This document shows, one piece after another, positions 46,938 to 55,938 of a stretch of DNA of 64,000 nt (position 1 is the stretch's first letter; each line of letters starts with the position of its first letter). The translations under genes and the position numbers were made by a program. Under the pieces are notes generated by a model. That model saw only the letters and a list, made by a program, of their open reading frames with translations, ran no database searches and was not told the origin of the DNA. Source of the DNA: Streptomyces parvulus (GTDB lineage: Bacteria > Actinomycetota > Actinomycetes > Streptomycetales > Streptomycetaceae); assembly GCF_014648855.1 (NCBI RefSeq), contig NZ_BMRX01000008.1, positions 62,001 to 126,000 on the forward strand. Direction: 5' to 3'.

Positions 46938-47722
46938 GACGTGCGCCCCCGGGCGTCGAAGTCCTTCATGCGGTCGAGGACGGCTTCGGCGGTCGGGCTC
47001 AGCATCTCGTCGACGATCCGGCCGTCGGCGAGGTACAGCACCCGGTCCGCGTAGCTCGCGGCGACCGGGTCGTGGGTGACCATGACGATGGTCTGGCCCA
47101 GTTCGGTGACCGAGCGGCGCAGGAAGCCCAGCACCTCGGCGCCGGCCCGCGAGTCGAGGTTGCCCGTCGGCTCGTCGCCGAAGATGATCTCGGGCCGGGC
47201 GGCCAGGGCCCGGGCCACCGCGACCCGCTGCTGCTGGCCGCCGGAGAGCTGGGTGGGCCGGTGCTTGAGCCGCCCGGCCAGCCCCACGGTCTCCACGACC
47301 CGGTCCAGCCAGGCCTTGTCGTACTTACGGCCGGCGATGTCCATGGGCAGCGTGATGTTCTCGATCGCGTTGAGCGTCGGGAGCAGGTTGAACGCCTGGA
47401 AGATGAAGCCGATCCGGTCCCGGCGCAGCCGCGTGAGCTTCTTGTCCTTGAGGCCGGTGATCTCGGTCTCGTCGAGGTGGATCTGCCCGCTGGTGACCGT
47501 GTCCAGGCCGGCCAGGCAGTGCATCAGCGTGGACTTGCCGGAGCCGGACGGCCCCATGATGGCGGTGAACTGCCCGCGGGCGATGTCCACGTCCACGTGG
47601 TCGAGGGCGACCACGCGCGTCTCACCCGAACCGTAGGCCTTCACGACCTGCCGCGCTCGCGCGGCAACGGCCGTACGCCCTCCGGTGCCCCCGTGCGTGG
47701 GAATACTTACGGCCGATGTCAT
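46934..47722 (-). CDS. ABC transporter ATP-binding protein (second copy)
   Basis: A 262-residue MacB/LolD-type ATPase, very similar over its length to the one at 21023-21793. Walker A is GPSGSGKST, the Q-loop FIFQAFNLLPTLNAIEN, signature LSGGQQQR, Walker B/DEPTGNLDSR and H-loop VMVTHDP. ATG 47722 has AGGAG about 8 nt upstream. It forms an operon with the overlapping permease gene. A 508-bp upstream region with three TCCACCCTT repeats may carry its regulation. Confidence 0.92.
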   Translation of the reverse strand: MTSAVSIPTHGGTGGRTAVAARARQVVKAYGSGETRVVALDHVDVDIARGQFTAIMGPSGSGKSTLMHCLAGLDTVTSGQIHLDETEITGLKDKKLTRLRRDRIGFIFQAFNLLPTLNAIENITLPMDIAGRKYDKAWLDRVVETVGLAGRLKHRPTQLSGGQQQRVAVARALAARPEIIFGDEPTGNLDSRAGAEVLGFLRRSVTELGQTIVMVTHDPVAASYADRVLYLADGRIVDEMLSPTAEAVLDRMKDFDARGRTS

Positions 47723-48230
47723 GTCAAGTCTCCTATGTCGGTCATCGAGTGAGCCGCCGGTGCCGTCTCGCGCTGTCGCGGGGTGCCGTGCTGCCGTCCC
47801 GAAGAGTCTGGCCGGAACCACGGGGCGGGCGCGCTGGTGTTCAGCGCACTCTTCTGCGGGGGAAAACCCCACCCCCGCGGGTCCGGTCCGCCGCCCCCCA
47901 GCGGCGTAAAGCCAGATTAAGGACGCCCCCCGGCCCCTCTCGTCCTCCGTCGGTACGAACCCTCCCCGAGCCGTAGTACGGAGGTACCCCTAGGGGCTGT
48001 CCACCCTTCGGTGGAGCAGTACTCGGGGTCGGTCTCCACCCTTGGACGCACCGAGCCTCCACCCTTCCGTCACGTGAGGAGCAAGCGCGCGCACGCCGCC
48101 GGGCATACCGACCGTCCAGTTCGGCCAAAAGGCAGCGCAGGAGGTGACTGGCGAGTAACGTGCGTGGCTCCCCACCCCCCACCTCCCTGCGGTCCGTCGC
48201 TCGGACCCCAGCCGCGCAAGGAGAACCGGG
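47723..48230. other. Divergent intergenic region with TCCACCCTT repeats
   Basis: About 508 bp between the ABC operon (minus) and the DUF485/symporter operon (plus), with no supported gene. TCCACCCTT occurs three times in the same orientation at 48000-48008, 48035-48043 and 48058-48066, and the palindrome CCCCTAGGGG lies just before the first. These look like regulator binding sites or promoter elements; the regulator is unknown. Confidence 0.45.
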
Positions 48231-48692
48231 ATGACCTACGACCCGTCCCCGTCGTACCCGCACCACCCGCCACCGGCGCATCAACCGCCGTACCAACCGC
48301 CGTACCAGCCGCCCTCTCCACCGCCGTTTCCGCCCCACGCGCCGGCCCCCCACCAGGCGCCCCACCGGAGCCGGCGGCGCGATCCGCTGGGCAGCCACCG
48401 CGACCTGCGGGTGCTGCGCGGCGCCTACCGCTGGCAGCGGCGCACCGCCACGCTCACCGCGCTCGGCTACTTCACGCTGTTCCTGCTCCTGTCCGCCTAC
48501 GCGCCCGGCTTCATGACCGGCACCGTCACCGACGGGCTGCCCACCGGACTGCTGCTCGCCCTGGTCCAGCTGCCGGTCACCTGGCTGGCGATCGCGCTCT
48601 ACGAGCAGACCGCCCGGCGCCGCGTGGACCCGCTCGCCGACCGCATCCGCAAGGAGGCCGAACTGGACGCCCGGCGGGGGGCGGGCCGATGA
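48231..48692 (+). CDS. DUF485 membrane protein
   Basis: A 153-residue partner of an SSS-family symporter. The first 50 residues are Pro/Tyr/His/Gln rich. The DUF485 core (about 55-145) has two transmembrane helices (TLTALGYFTLFLLLSAYAPG and LLLALVQLPVTWLAIALYEQ) and the trailing DPLADRIRKEAE helix. In other bacteria DUF485 (YjcH) genes precede acetate permease actP, exactly as here. ATG 48231 has AAGGAG. The stop overlaps the symporter start (ATGA). Confidence 0.88.
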   Translation: MTYDPSPSYPHHPPPAHQPPYQPPYQPPSPPPFPPHAPAPHQAPHRSRRRDPLGSHRDLRVLRGAYRWQRRTATLTALGYFTLFLLLSAYAPGFMTGTVTDGLPTGLLLALVQLPVTWLAIALYEQTARRRVDPLADRIRKEAELDARRGAGR

Positions 48693-50299
48693 CGGAGTTC
48701 AGCGGCAACGCGCAGACCATGTCCCTGGTCGGCTTCACCGCGGTCGCCACCGTCACGCTGCTGCTGTGCGTGATGACCGGCCCCGACCGGGACGACCTCG
48801 ACGAGTTCTACACCGGGTACAGCTCCCTGTCCCCGATGCGCAACGGCCTCGCGATCGCCGGCGACTACATCTCGGCGGCGTCCGTCCTCGGCACCGGCGG
48901 GGTCATCGCCCTGTTCGGCCACGACGGTGTCGTACTGGCGCTCAGCACCGCCCTGTCCCTGATGCTGCTGATGTTCCTGCTGGCCGAACCCCTGCGCAAC
49001 GCGGGCCGGTTCACCATGGGCGACGCGCTCGCCCGCCGGATGCCCGGCCGGGCCGTGCGGGTCGTCGCCTGCGCGGTCACCCTCGCCGCCCTGCTGCCGC
49101 TGATGCTGGTGCAGCTCGCGGGCACCGGCCAGCTGCTCGCCTTCGTGCTCGGCTTCTCCGGCGAGTCGCTGGAGACCGGGTGCATCATCGGGCTGGGCGT
49201 GCTGATGATCAGCTACGCGGCGATCGGCGGCATGAAGGGCACCGCCCTCATCCAGATCCTCAAGATCGTGATGCTGCTCGGCTCGGGCGCCGTGGTGGCC
49301 GTGCTGATCCTGCACCGCTTCGACTGGGACCCCGGCGCGCTGTTCGGCGCGGCGGCGGACCGCAGCGGGGCCGGCTCGGCCTTCCTGCACTCGGGGCTCC
49401 AGTTCGCCGGCGGGCCCCACCCCGACGCGGACATGATCACGGCGCACCTGACCGTCGTGCTCGGCGGCGCCTGCCTCCCGCACGTCACCATGCGCATGTA
49501 CACCGCGTCCTCGGCCCGCCAGGTGCGCCGCTCGATGTCCTGGGCGGTGTCCAGCGTGGCGCTGTTCGTGCTGGTCGTCACGGTCATCGGCTTCGGCGCG
49601 ACGGCGCTGGTGGGGCGGGCGGTGGTGGCCGCCGTCGATCCGCAGGGCAACACCGCCTACCTGCTCGGCTCACAGGCCGCCTTCGGCCCCGAGGTGTCCA
49701 CCGCCGAAACGTTCCTCTTCACGACGGTCACCACGGCCGTCTTCCTCACCCTGCTCGCCTCCGTCGGCGGCATGATCCTCGCCTGCGCCAACTCCCTGGC
49801 GCACGACGTCTTCGCCACCCGCGTGAGGGAGATGTCGCCGCGCCGCGAGATGGCCCTCGCCCGGGTCTCCGCGCTGGCCGTCGGGGTCCCCGCGATCATC
49901 CTGGCGACCCTGGTCCAGCACCGCAGCCTCCAGCCACTGGTGACGCTGTCGTTCTGCCTCGGCGCCTCGGCCATAGCCCCCGCCCTGGTCTACGGCCTCT
50001 TCTGGCGCCGCTACACCCGCACCGGACTGCTCGCCACCCTCATCGGCGGCTCGCTGGCCGTCCTGCTGCTGATGCCGGGCACCAACCTGGTCTCGGGTTC
50101 ACCCGTCTCCGCCTTCCCCGAGGCCGACTTCAACTGGTTCCCGTTCACCACGACCGGCCTGGTCTCCATCCCGTTCGGCTTCGCCTGCGGGTGGATCGGC
50201 ACCATGCTCTCCGGCCGGCGCAAGGCCGAGGAGCAGCGCCGGCAGTACGAGGCGGTGGAGGGCTGGATCCTGGCGGGCGCGGTGCGCAGGGGCGGCTGA
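48689..50299 (+). CDS. Sodium:solute symporter, acetate permease-like
   Basis: A 536-residue SSS-family transporter with about 13 membrane spans. The early DEFYTGYSSLSPMRNGLAIAGDYISAASVLG is characteristic of the ActP/MctC monocarboxylate branch, as are ISYAAIGGMKGTALIQILK and HVTMRMYTASSARQVRRSM. It probably imports acetate or another short-chain monocarboxylate; exact specificity is not decided by sequence. It is translationally coupled to the DUF485 gene. No acetate-activating gene is adjacent. It is convergent with the coiled-coil gene downstream. Confidence 0.88.
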   Translation: MTEFSGNAQTMSLVGFTAVATVTLLLCVMTGPDRDDLDEFYTGYSSLSPMRNGLAIAGDYISAASVLGTGGVIALFGHDGVVLALSTALSLMLLMFLLAEPLRNAGRFTMGDALARRMPGRAVRVVACAVTLAALLPLMLVQLAGTGQLLAFVLGFSGESLETGCIIGLGVLMISYAAIGGMKGTALIQILKIVMLLGSGAVVAVLILHRFDWDPGALFGAAADRSGAGSAFLHSGLQFAGGPHPDADMITAHLTVVLGGACLPHVTMRMYTASSARQVRRSMSWAVSSVALFVLVVTVIGFGATALVGRAVVAAVDPQGNTAYLLGSQAAFGPEVSTAETFLFTTVTTAVFLTLLASVGGMILACANSLAHDVFATRVREMSPRREMALARVSALAVGVPAIILATLVQHRSLQPLVTLSFCLGASAIAPALVYGLFWRRYTRTGLLATLIGGSLAVLLLMPGTNLVSGSPVSAFPEADFNWFPFTTTGLVSIPFGFACGWIGTMLSGRRKAEEQRRQYEAVEGWILAGAVRRGG

Positions 50300-50330
50300 C
50301 GCCGCGGGCCGCACGGCGGTCCCGGGCGGT

Positions 50331-51221
50331 CTACTCGACCGCCCGGCCCGTCAGCGAACTGAGGTTGCTGCGCACGGAGGCCATGTGGGCCTGCAACTCG
50401 TCCCACCGCTCCCCGTGTTCGCGCAGCACCCGCTCGGTCTCGCGGACGATCTCCTCCTGCCGCACCCGGGCCCCGGCGACCACCTCGGCCGCCCGGGCCC
50501 GCGCCTCCTCCTGGGTACGGCGGGCCGCCTCGCCCTCCTCGGCCAGCGCCCGCTCCGCCTCGCGCACGCCCTCCTCGGCGCGCGCGACCGCCTCCGCGTG
50601 GTGCGCGTCCAGCGCCTCGGCCCGCTCCGCCTCGGCCCGCTCCTCGTCGGCCAGCCGCCCGGCGTGCTCCCGTTCGAGGTCGGCGAGCGTGCCCTCGGCG
50701 TGCGCCCGCGCCTCGCGCAGCACGGACAGCACCTCGCCGCGCCCCGCCTTGACCTCGCGGCGCGCCCCGACGCGCACCTCGTCGGCCTCCGCACGGGCCA
50801 CGAGCAGCCGCTGCCGGGCCCGTTCGTCCGCCTCCGCGCGCACCGCGTCGGCCTGCGCCCGGGCCGCCTCCAGCACGCCGTCCGCGTACGCCCGCGCCTC
50901 GCGCATCCCGTCCTCGCCCGCGCCGCGCGCCCGCTCCCGCACCGCCTCGGCCTCCTCCTCACCGAGCCGGAACAGCCGCCGCGCGCCCTCCCCGAGCGCC
51001 TCGTAATCCTGCGTGGTGAGCTGAGCGACCTCGTCCCGCAGGTCGTCCAGGTCCTCCTCCATCTCCCGGGCGAGCACGGTGAGCCGGGCGGCCCGCTCCC
51101 AGGCGGCGTCGCGGTCGCCGGAGAGCGCCGCGACGTACTCCTCCACCTGCTCCGGACGGTAGCCGCGCTCACGCCCGCGTACGGTCGCGAATCCGTCGTC
51201 AGTCGCCGCTGCGCTGCTCAT
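50331..51221 (-). CDS. DivIVA-like coiled-coil protein
   Basis: A 296-residue, mostly helical protein. A short DivIVA-type N-terminal motif (GYRPEQVEEYVAALS, about residues 20-35) precedes an almost continuous Ala/Glu/Arg coiled coil from about 40 to 290. Streptomyces annotations often call such proteins cellulose-binding, but no carbohydrate domain is visible. By analogy with DivIVA and FilP/Scy it may have a cytoskeletal or polar-growth role. ATG 51221 is preferred over GTG 51230, since AGGGG sits at proper spacing only for the ATG. Confidence 0.78.
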   Translation of the reverse strand: MSSAAATDDGFATVRGRERGYRPEQVEEYVAALSGDRDAAWERAARLTVLAREMEEDLDDLRDEVAQLTTQDYEALGEGARRLFRLGEEEAEAVRERARGAGEDGMREARAYADGVLEAARAQADAVRAEADERARQRLLVARAEADEVRVGARREVKAGRGEVLSVLREARAHAEGTLADLEREHAGRLADEERAEAERAEALDAHHAEAVARAEEGVREAERALAEEGEAARRTQEEARARAAEVVAGARVRQEEIVRETERVLREHGERWDELQAHMASVRSNLSSLTGRAVE

Positions 51222-51317
51222 GCTGATCACCCCTGTGGTGAACCTGCCGCACTAAATGGACTTAACCGACTTTATGGATCGGACGTAAGCCCTCATAATG
51301 CGACACACCGCACGCAA

Positions 51318-51361
51318 AGGGCGGGGCCCGGTCGCCTCACCGGTCGACCGGGCCCCGCCCT
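51318..51361. terminator. Hairpin terminator after the Imm35-deaminase-SUKH4 gene
   Basis: Perfect 17-bp arms (51318-51334, 51345-51361) with a 10-nt loop, 26 nt past the stop at 51387 on the minus strand. Confidence 0.85.
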
Positions 51362-51386
51362 CCGTCGCGTCAGGAACGCCGCCGCC

Positions 51387-54002
51387 TCAGAGCAGCCCGT
51401 CCCACATCTGCTCCAGCAGCACCGACCACCAGCTCTCCGGCGAGCCCAGCGCCGCCGGGTCCAGCGCCGCCAGCTGCGCCTGGAAGTCGACGGTCCAGCG
51501 GCCCGCCTGCTCCTGGTTCAGACCGAACCTGAGCCGCCACATCCGGCCCAGCAGCGCCAGGGAGCGCGCGAACTCCGGCAGCCCCGAGTTCACGAACTGC
51601 GGCGGCACCGGCGCACCGCCCGGCCCCGCCTCCACGGGCACCGCCACGATGGCCGCGGTGCCGTACTGCACGCAGACCGCGCGGCCGAAGTCGCTGCCGA
51701 CGACCAGGTACGAGCCCGCGTCCGGGGCCGGCTGCACCCCCCGCTCGGCGGCGAGTTCCGCCAGCGTCGGCACCGGCCGGCCCGGCTGGGCCTGCGCCCA
51801 GAAGAACGGCCCCATGTCCATCGGCAGGCCCGCGGCCACCAGCGTGTGCGCCACGACCGGCGGCACGCCCTGCCGGGACACCGCGGCCTGCTCGAACCGG
51901 AAGACGCCCGGTCCGAACGCGCCGCCCAGCTCCTGCCCGATGACCTCCGGCGGCACCGGCGGCACCGGCTGCACCTGGGGCAGCGGCGCCCGCACCGGAG
52001 CCGGACGGGCCGGGCCGTCGGCCACCTGGTGCAGCTCGCCCTGGTGCGCGAGGAGTTCCCGCATGCCCTGCTGCCGGCTCGCGTGGTCCGTGCCGTACGG
52101 CGCGATCGAGGTGATCCGCGCCTGCGGCCACTGCTCCCGGATCATCCGCGCGCAGTACGCGCCCGGCAGCTCGCACGACTCCAGCTCGGTGTGCAGCTCC
52201 AGCACCTGGTCCGGCGGCACGTTCATGGACCGCAGCTCGTGGAACATCTGCCACTCCGGGTGCGGCGTGCCCGGCGCCGAACGCCGGATCAGCTGCTGCT
52301 CGGAGCCGTCGTGGGCGCGGTAGCGGAGCACGGCCTGGTAGCCCGGGCCGACGGTCGGCTGACCGGCGGGCGGCTGCGGATAGCCGTACGCCTGCGGCTG
52401 ACCGGGCGGCGGCACGGCTCCGGGCGGCATCGGCTGCCCGCCACCGGGGACACCCGGCGCGCCGGGCGGCGGCGGAGGCGCGCCGATTCCACCGGGACCG
52501 CCCAGCGAGGGCGCGGCCAGCACGGTCTGCGCGTGGTGCACGGCACCGCCCGCGCCGCCCGCGGACCCCGGAGCGGCGGGCGGGGGCGGCGGCATCCCCG
52601 GGCCACCGGGCGCACCGGGAGCCGCGGGGGCACCAGGTGCACCGGGGGGACCCGGAGGCTGCGGCGCACCGCCGCCCGTGCGGCCCGGGTCGGCCAGCAT
52701 CGTGGCGGCGTGGTGCATGCCGCCCGGCGGCGTCGCACCGGGGGCACCCGGCGTGCTCGGCGGCGGCGGGGTGCCCGGCGCCTGCGGTCCGGGCGGCGTC
52801 CCCTGCGCAGCCGGCGGAGGCGGCGTGCCGGGTCCACCCGGCGTACCCGGGCCACCAGGCGCCCCCGGCCCCTCGGGACCGAGCGAGGACACCAACTGGG
52901 TCGGCACGTAACCGCCCGCCGGCGCACCCGGCGCCGGTGTCCCCGACGGCGGCGGCGTGCCACCCGGCCGCCCGCCCGGCACACCCGGGGCACCGGGCGG
53001 AGGCGGCGTGGCCGGAGCACCACCGCGGCGCGGCGGAGGCGCCGCCTTGCTGGTCGCGGCGTCGGCGATGTCCCCCGCGTCGGGCGGGAGCGGCCTGGAC
53101 GGGGCGGCGGGCACACCCGGACCGGCGGACGGCACCGGGGGAGGCGTACCGGGACCGGGCGGCGGCGTGCCCGCACCGGCGGACGCGGCCGGCCCGGCCG
53201 GGTCGTCGAGCGCCGGCGACAGCGCCGTCGGCGGCAGCGAACTGCCGCCCGACATCAGCGCCGTCTTGGCGTCCGGCGTCGCGGGCGGCGGCGTCTCGTC
53301 GTCGGCGCCGCTCAGCGGCGGCGAGAACACGGTGTGCGGCAGCGGTACCGAACGGTCCTCGCCCGCGTCCGCGTTGGTGTCCGTCCCCGCCCACGGCGTC
53401 GCCCCGGCCGGCGCACCCGGCGCACCCGGCCCGGACCCGGCGGCGTCGTCCGAGGCCGCGGCCGGCCACTCGGCACCGCTGCCACCGACGCCCGGTGCCG
53501 GGGAAGCCGACGGAGCCGACGGCACTCCGGCCCGCGTCTCGGCGAGCGGCGCGCCCGCACCGCCCACGGAACCGGCACCGCCGGTCTCCGCCGCGGCGCC
53601 GTCGTGGTCGCCGCGCCGCCGGTCCGGAATCCCGAGCTTGTCCGCCGCCTCCTGCAACCACTCCGGCGGACTCAGCAGGAACGACGTCTGGTTCAGGTCC
53701 ACGCGCGCGGCGGGCGCCGGCTGCGGCTCCTCCGCCTCGTCGGGACGGCCGTACTCCTCCTCGTACCGGCGGATCACCTCACCCACCGGCAGGGAGGGCC
53801 ACAGCGTCGCCTCCCCGCTGTCGCGGGCGATCACCAGCCGCTGCGCGCCGCCGTCCGAACGCGGGCCGTCCGCCCGGTCCTCCGCCCACACCACGAACCC
53901 GAGGTCGAACTCCCGCACCCGCACCTCGCGGTGCTGGTACGCCGGCAGCTCGCCGTTGACCCACTCCTCCGCGCGCTCCTGCGCCTGCGCGAACGTCACC
54001 AT
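51387..54002 (-). CDS. Composite protein: Imm35-like domain, disordered linker, deaminase-like domain, SUKH-4-like domain
   Basis: An 871-residue cytoplasmic protein without signal peptide or membrane span. Residues 1-90 resemble a small YrhB/Imm35-type immunity domain (FAQAQERAEEWVNGELPAY; LGFVVWAED). Residues about 125-550 are a Pro/Gly/Ala-rich low-complexity linker. Residues about 555-665 look like an XOO_2897/YwqJ-group nucleic-acid or nucleotide deaminase: H604-T-E606-L-E-S-C610 and C617, then SIAPYGTDHASRQQGM. Residues about 683-871 match the SUKH-4 fold (GPFFWAQ; YLVVGSDFGRAVCVQ). It is 7 nt downstream of a SMI1/KNR4 gene. A deaminase fused to immunity-type domains is odd: the active domain may be self-restrained. 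Confidence 0.72.
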   Translation of the reverse strand: MVTFAQAQERAEEWVNGELPAYQHREVRVREFDLGFVVWAEDRADGPRSDGGAQRLVIARDSGEATLWPSLPVGEVIRRYEEEYGRPDEAEEPQPAPAARVDLNQTSFLLSPPEWLQEAADKLGIPDRRRGDHDGAAAETGGAGSVGGAGAPLAETRAGVPSAPSASPAPGVGGSGAEWPAAASDDAAGSGPGAPGAPAGATPWAGTDTNADAGEDRSVPLPHTVFSPPLSGADDETPPPATPDAKTALMSGGSSLPPTALSPALDDPAGPAASAGAGTPPPGPGTPPPVPSAGPGVPAAPSRPLPPDAGDIADAATSKAAPPPRRGGAPATPPPPGAPGVPGGRPGGTPPPSGTPAPGAPAGGYVPTQLVSSLGPEGPGAPGGPGTPGGPGTPPPPAAQGTPPGPQAPGTPPPPSTPGAPGATPPGGMHHAATMLADPGRTGGGAPQPPGPPGAPGAPAAPGAPGGPGMPPPPPAAPGSAGGAGGAVHHAQTVLAAPSLGGPGGIGAPPPPPGAPGVPGGGQPMPPGAVPPPGQPQAYGYPQPPAGQPTVGPGYQAVLRYRAHDGSEQQLIRRSAPGTPHPEWQMFHELRSMNVPPDQVLELHTELESCELPGAYCARMIREQWPQARITSIAPYGTDHASRQQGMRELLAHQGELHQVADGPARPAPVRAPLPQVQPVPPVPPEVIGQELGGAFGPGVFRFEQAAVSRQGVPPVVAHTLVAAGLPMDMGPFFWAQAQPGRPVPTLAELAAERGVQPAPDAGSYLVVGSDFGRAVCVQYGTAAIVAVPVEAGPGGAPVPPQFVNSGLPEFARSLALLGRMWRLRFGLNQEQAGRWTVDFQAQLAALDPAALGSPESWWSVLLEQMWDGLL

Positions 54003-54009
54003 CGTCAGC

Positions 54010-54996
54010 TCACTCCCCTACGGACGCCGGCACCGCGTGCGCGAAACCGCCGTCCACCATCAGGTTCGCCACCGTCTCCAGCTCCGGCGGCGACCCCGCC
54101 AGGCGCGACAGGAAGACGTCGAAGTCCTCGCCGCAGGGCATCAGCAGCCGCTCCACGCGGTCCGCGGGGGCCAGCGACGGGTCCACGTCCCGCACGTCGT
54201 CGTAGGCGCAGAACCACACCGAACCCAGCCGGTCGCCCTTGACCTTCACCGCGAGCAGTCCGCCCTGGACGAAAGCGACGCCCAGGTAGTCCTTGGTCAG
54301 GTGGTCCCGCAGACACTTGTTGACGTAAACGAGGTCGTTGACCGCGGCCTCCTCACGCACCGTGAAGAACGGCTGGTCGACCAGCAGCCCCAGCTCGGCG
54401 TCCAGCGCCGTGCCCACCGGCGCGCAACCGCCCGCCGCCTTCAGGAACGACCGGTACGCGCCCGGCAGCCGGTACCCGAGGTCCTCCTCGACCCCCTGCA
54501 CCTGCTGCTCCGACACCGCGACGCCCGACTTCGGCAGCCCGAAGTGCGCCGGACGCGTCTCCTGCAACGGCCGGGTGCCGCGCTTGCCGTGGTCCACGGC
54601 CGCCGTCGCGATCCCGCCGTGGTGCCGCAGCAGTGCCTTCACCTCGACCGGCACCAGTTCCATGCGGCGCGAACCGGCCACGTGGTGCCACGTCCAGCCG
54701 TGCGGCGTCGCCACCGCGGGCACCGTGTCCCACAGCTCGTGGCCCGAGGCGGAGAGCGCCGCGTTGGCCGAGACGTAGTCCGTCAGCCGCAACTCGTCGA
54801 CGCCGAACCCCTCGGGCGGCTCCGCGATCTCCGCCACCGCGCGGGCGTACGGCGAGAAGACGGGGTAACCGCCCTCGTCCACCCGTACCCCTCTCGGGTG
54901 ACGGGCCGCCCGCACCGGATCCGGGAAATGCACGACCTGCCCGGCATAGGCCGCGTTCGGCGGCGCGGCTCGCTGCCCGAGCCGACCTGTAGTCAT
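54010..54996 (-). CDS. SMI1/KNR4 (SUKH-1-like) domain protein
   Basis: A 328-residue cytoplasmic protein. The first 150 residues are unassigned and contain a TPHGWTWHHVAGSRRMELVPVEVKALLRHHGG segment (quoted in part: WTWHHVAG, VEVKALLRHHGG) that recalls nuclease or HNH-like toxins but lacks a clear catalytic set. The SUKH fold spans about 165-310, with VSEQQVQGVEEDLGYRLPGA, YRSFLKAAGG and a late VWFCAYDDV. It is first gene of the minus-strand transcript with the 871-residue deaminase/SUKH-4 protein (7-nt gap). ATG 54996 has AGGGGG upstream; directly before it lie four 9-bp repeats. A stabilising or neutralising role for a deaminase is inferred. Confidence 0.78.
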   Translation of the reverse strand: MTTGRLGQRAAPPNAAYAGQVVHFPDPVRAARHPRGVRVDEGGYPVFSPYARAVAEIAEPPEGFGVDELRLTDYVSANAALSASGHELWDTVPAVATPHGWTWHHVAGSRRMELVPVEVKALLRHHGGIATAAVDHGKRGTRPLQETRPAHFGLPKSGVAVSEQQVQGVEEDLGYRLPGAYRSFLKAAGGCAPVGTALDAELGLLVDQPFFTVREEAAVNDLVYVNKCLRDHLTKDYLGVAFVQGGLLAVKVKGDRLGSVWFCAYDDVRDVDPSLAPADRVERLLMPCGEDFDVFLSRLAGSPPELETVANLMVDGGFAHAVPASVGE

Positions 54997-55017
54997 GGCG
55001 GTTGCCCCCTGCGGCGT

Positions 55018-55053
55018 CTGTCTGCACTGTCTGATCTGTCTGAACTGTCTGGT
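55018..55053. repeat. Four exact 9-bp tandem repeats (CTGTCTGNN)
   Basis: CTGTCTG begins at 55018, 55027, 55036 and 55045, exactly every 9 nt, in the 283-bp gap between the divergent SMI1 and YwqJ-deaminase genes, 22 nt upstream of the SMI1 start. The 9-nt phase is a multiple of three, so an upstream SMI1 start would translate it as repeated xRQ. I consider a regulatory role more likely, because no ribosome-binding site supports that extension. Confidence 0.75.
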
Positions 55054-55279
55054 CACCGCACGCGAACGCGGTGCCGACAGCCTATGCGGTACGCCCAGAG
55101 GGGTCACCGGCGCCGGACCCCGCACGCGACACGCCCACCGCCGCTTCCGTGACCTGCCGTCACCCTCCCGTGACACACCGCCCATACCCGGGCGTGTCGC
55201 CACGCCCCAGCTTCCCCAGCAGGCACGGGATTTGGCACTCTGTGACCTTCCGGGGGATGCTCAGGAGGGGAAGATGATC

Positions 55280-55810
55280 ATGAGTGCGACACAGACGGGA
55301 CCCGCCACCGGGCGACCCGAGGACCCCCGCGGCGGCGACCCCCGCATCGGCTGGAGCAGCAGCGAAGGCCACCACGCGCCCGCCCTCCGCCACCGCCGCG
55401 ACGGCATACTCCCGACCGTCGCCGCCGCCCTCTCCGTCCGCGGCACCACCCTCACCGGCACCGCCACCCGCGCCGACGCGCCGCCCGCCCTGCACCACCT
55501 CGTCCAGGACTTCCTCGACACCCTCACCAGCGGCCAACGGGACCGTTACACCGGGCGCTGCGCCGAGACCATCCTCATCTCACGGCACCTGGCGACCTCC
55601 GACGCCGCCCGCAGCAAACGCGCCGCACGAAAACCCATGACCAACGGCGAGGCCCGCAAGGCCCTCAAGCACGCCAAACTCACCACCCGCCGCATCCGCG
55701 AGGACGGCGACCCGCTCCACGGCGGCTTCGCCGCACCCTGCCGCGCCTGCACCGCCCTCAGCGCCCACTTCGGCGTCCGCGTCGTCGACCCCACCACCGG
55801 CGACGACTGA
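55280..55810 (+). CDS. YwqJ-like deaminase-domain protein
   Basis: A 176-residue protein with the zinc-deaminase signature: R93-C94-A-E96 in the first helix and P153-C154-x-x-C157 in the second, separated by a basic, helical insert (SDAARSKRAARKPMTNGEAR). This is the pattern of YwqJ-type nucleic-acid deaminases of polymorphic toxins. The first 70 residues are flexible, with no signal peptide or secretion-linked domain. Of two close ATGs, 55280 is chosen because GGAGGGG (55264-55270) is 9 nt upstream, against 3 nt for 55274. It precedes a SUKH-3 gene by 128 bp. Confidence 0.8.
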   Translation: MSATQTGPATGRPEDPRGGDPRIGWSSSEGHHAPALRHRRDGILPTVAAALSVRGTTLTGTATRADAPPALHHLVQDFLDTLTSGQRDRYTGRCAETILISRHLATSDAARSKRAARKPMTNGEARKALKHAKLTTRRIREDGDPLHGGFAAPCRACTALSAHFGVRVVDPTTGDD

Positions 55811-55829
55811 CCCGCCGGCTGCCACCCAA

Positions 55830-55867
55830 CGCCGCCGACCGGGCCGGCCGCGCCGCCGACCGGGCCG
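55830..55867. repeat. 17-bp direct repeat between deaminase and SUKH-3 genes
   Basis: CGCCGCCGACCGGGCCG occurs at 55830-55846 and 55851-55867. It is GC-rich and may be slippage or part of a hairpin; it lies in the 128-bp gap of the deaminase/SUKH-3 operon. Confidence 0.45.
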
Positions 55868-55938
55868 CCCGATCCCCCAGCGGCCGGAGCCGCAGGACCA
55901 CCAGAGCCGCCAGAGCCGACGAAAAGAACCAAGGGCCG

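Noticed and set aside
47841..48398. Arg-rich minus-strand frame across the intergenic region and the DUF485 gene
   Set aside because: It overlaps a well-supported gene, is low complexity, and has the look of an antisense frame in high-GC DNA.
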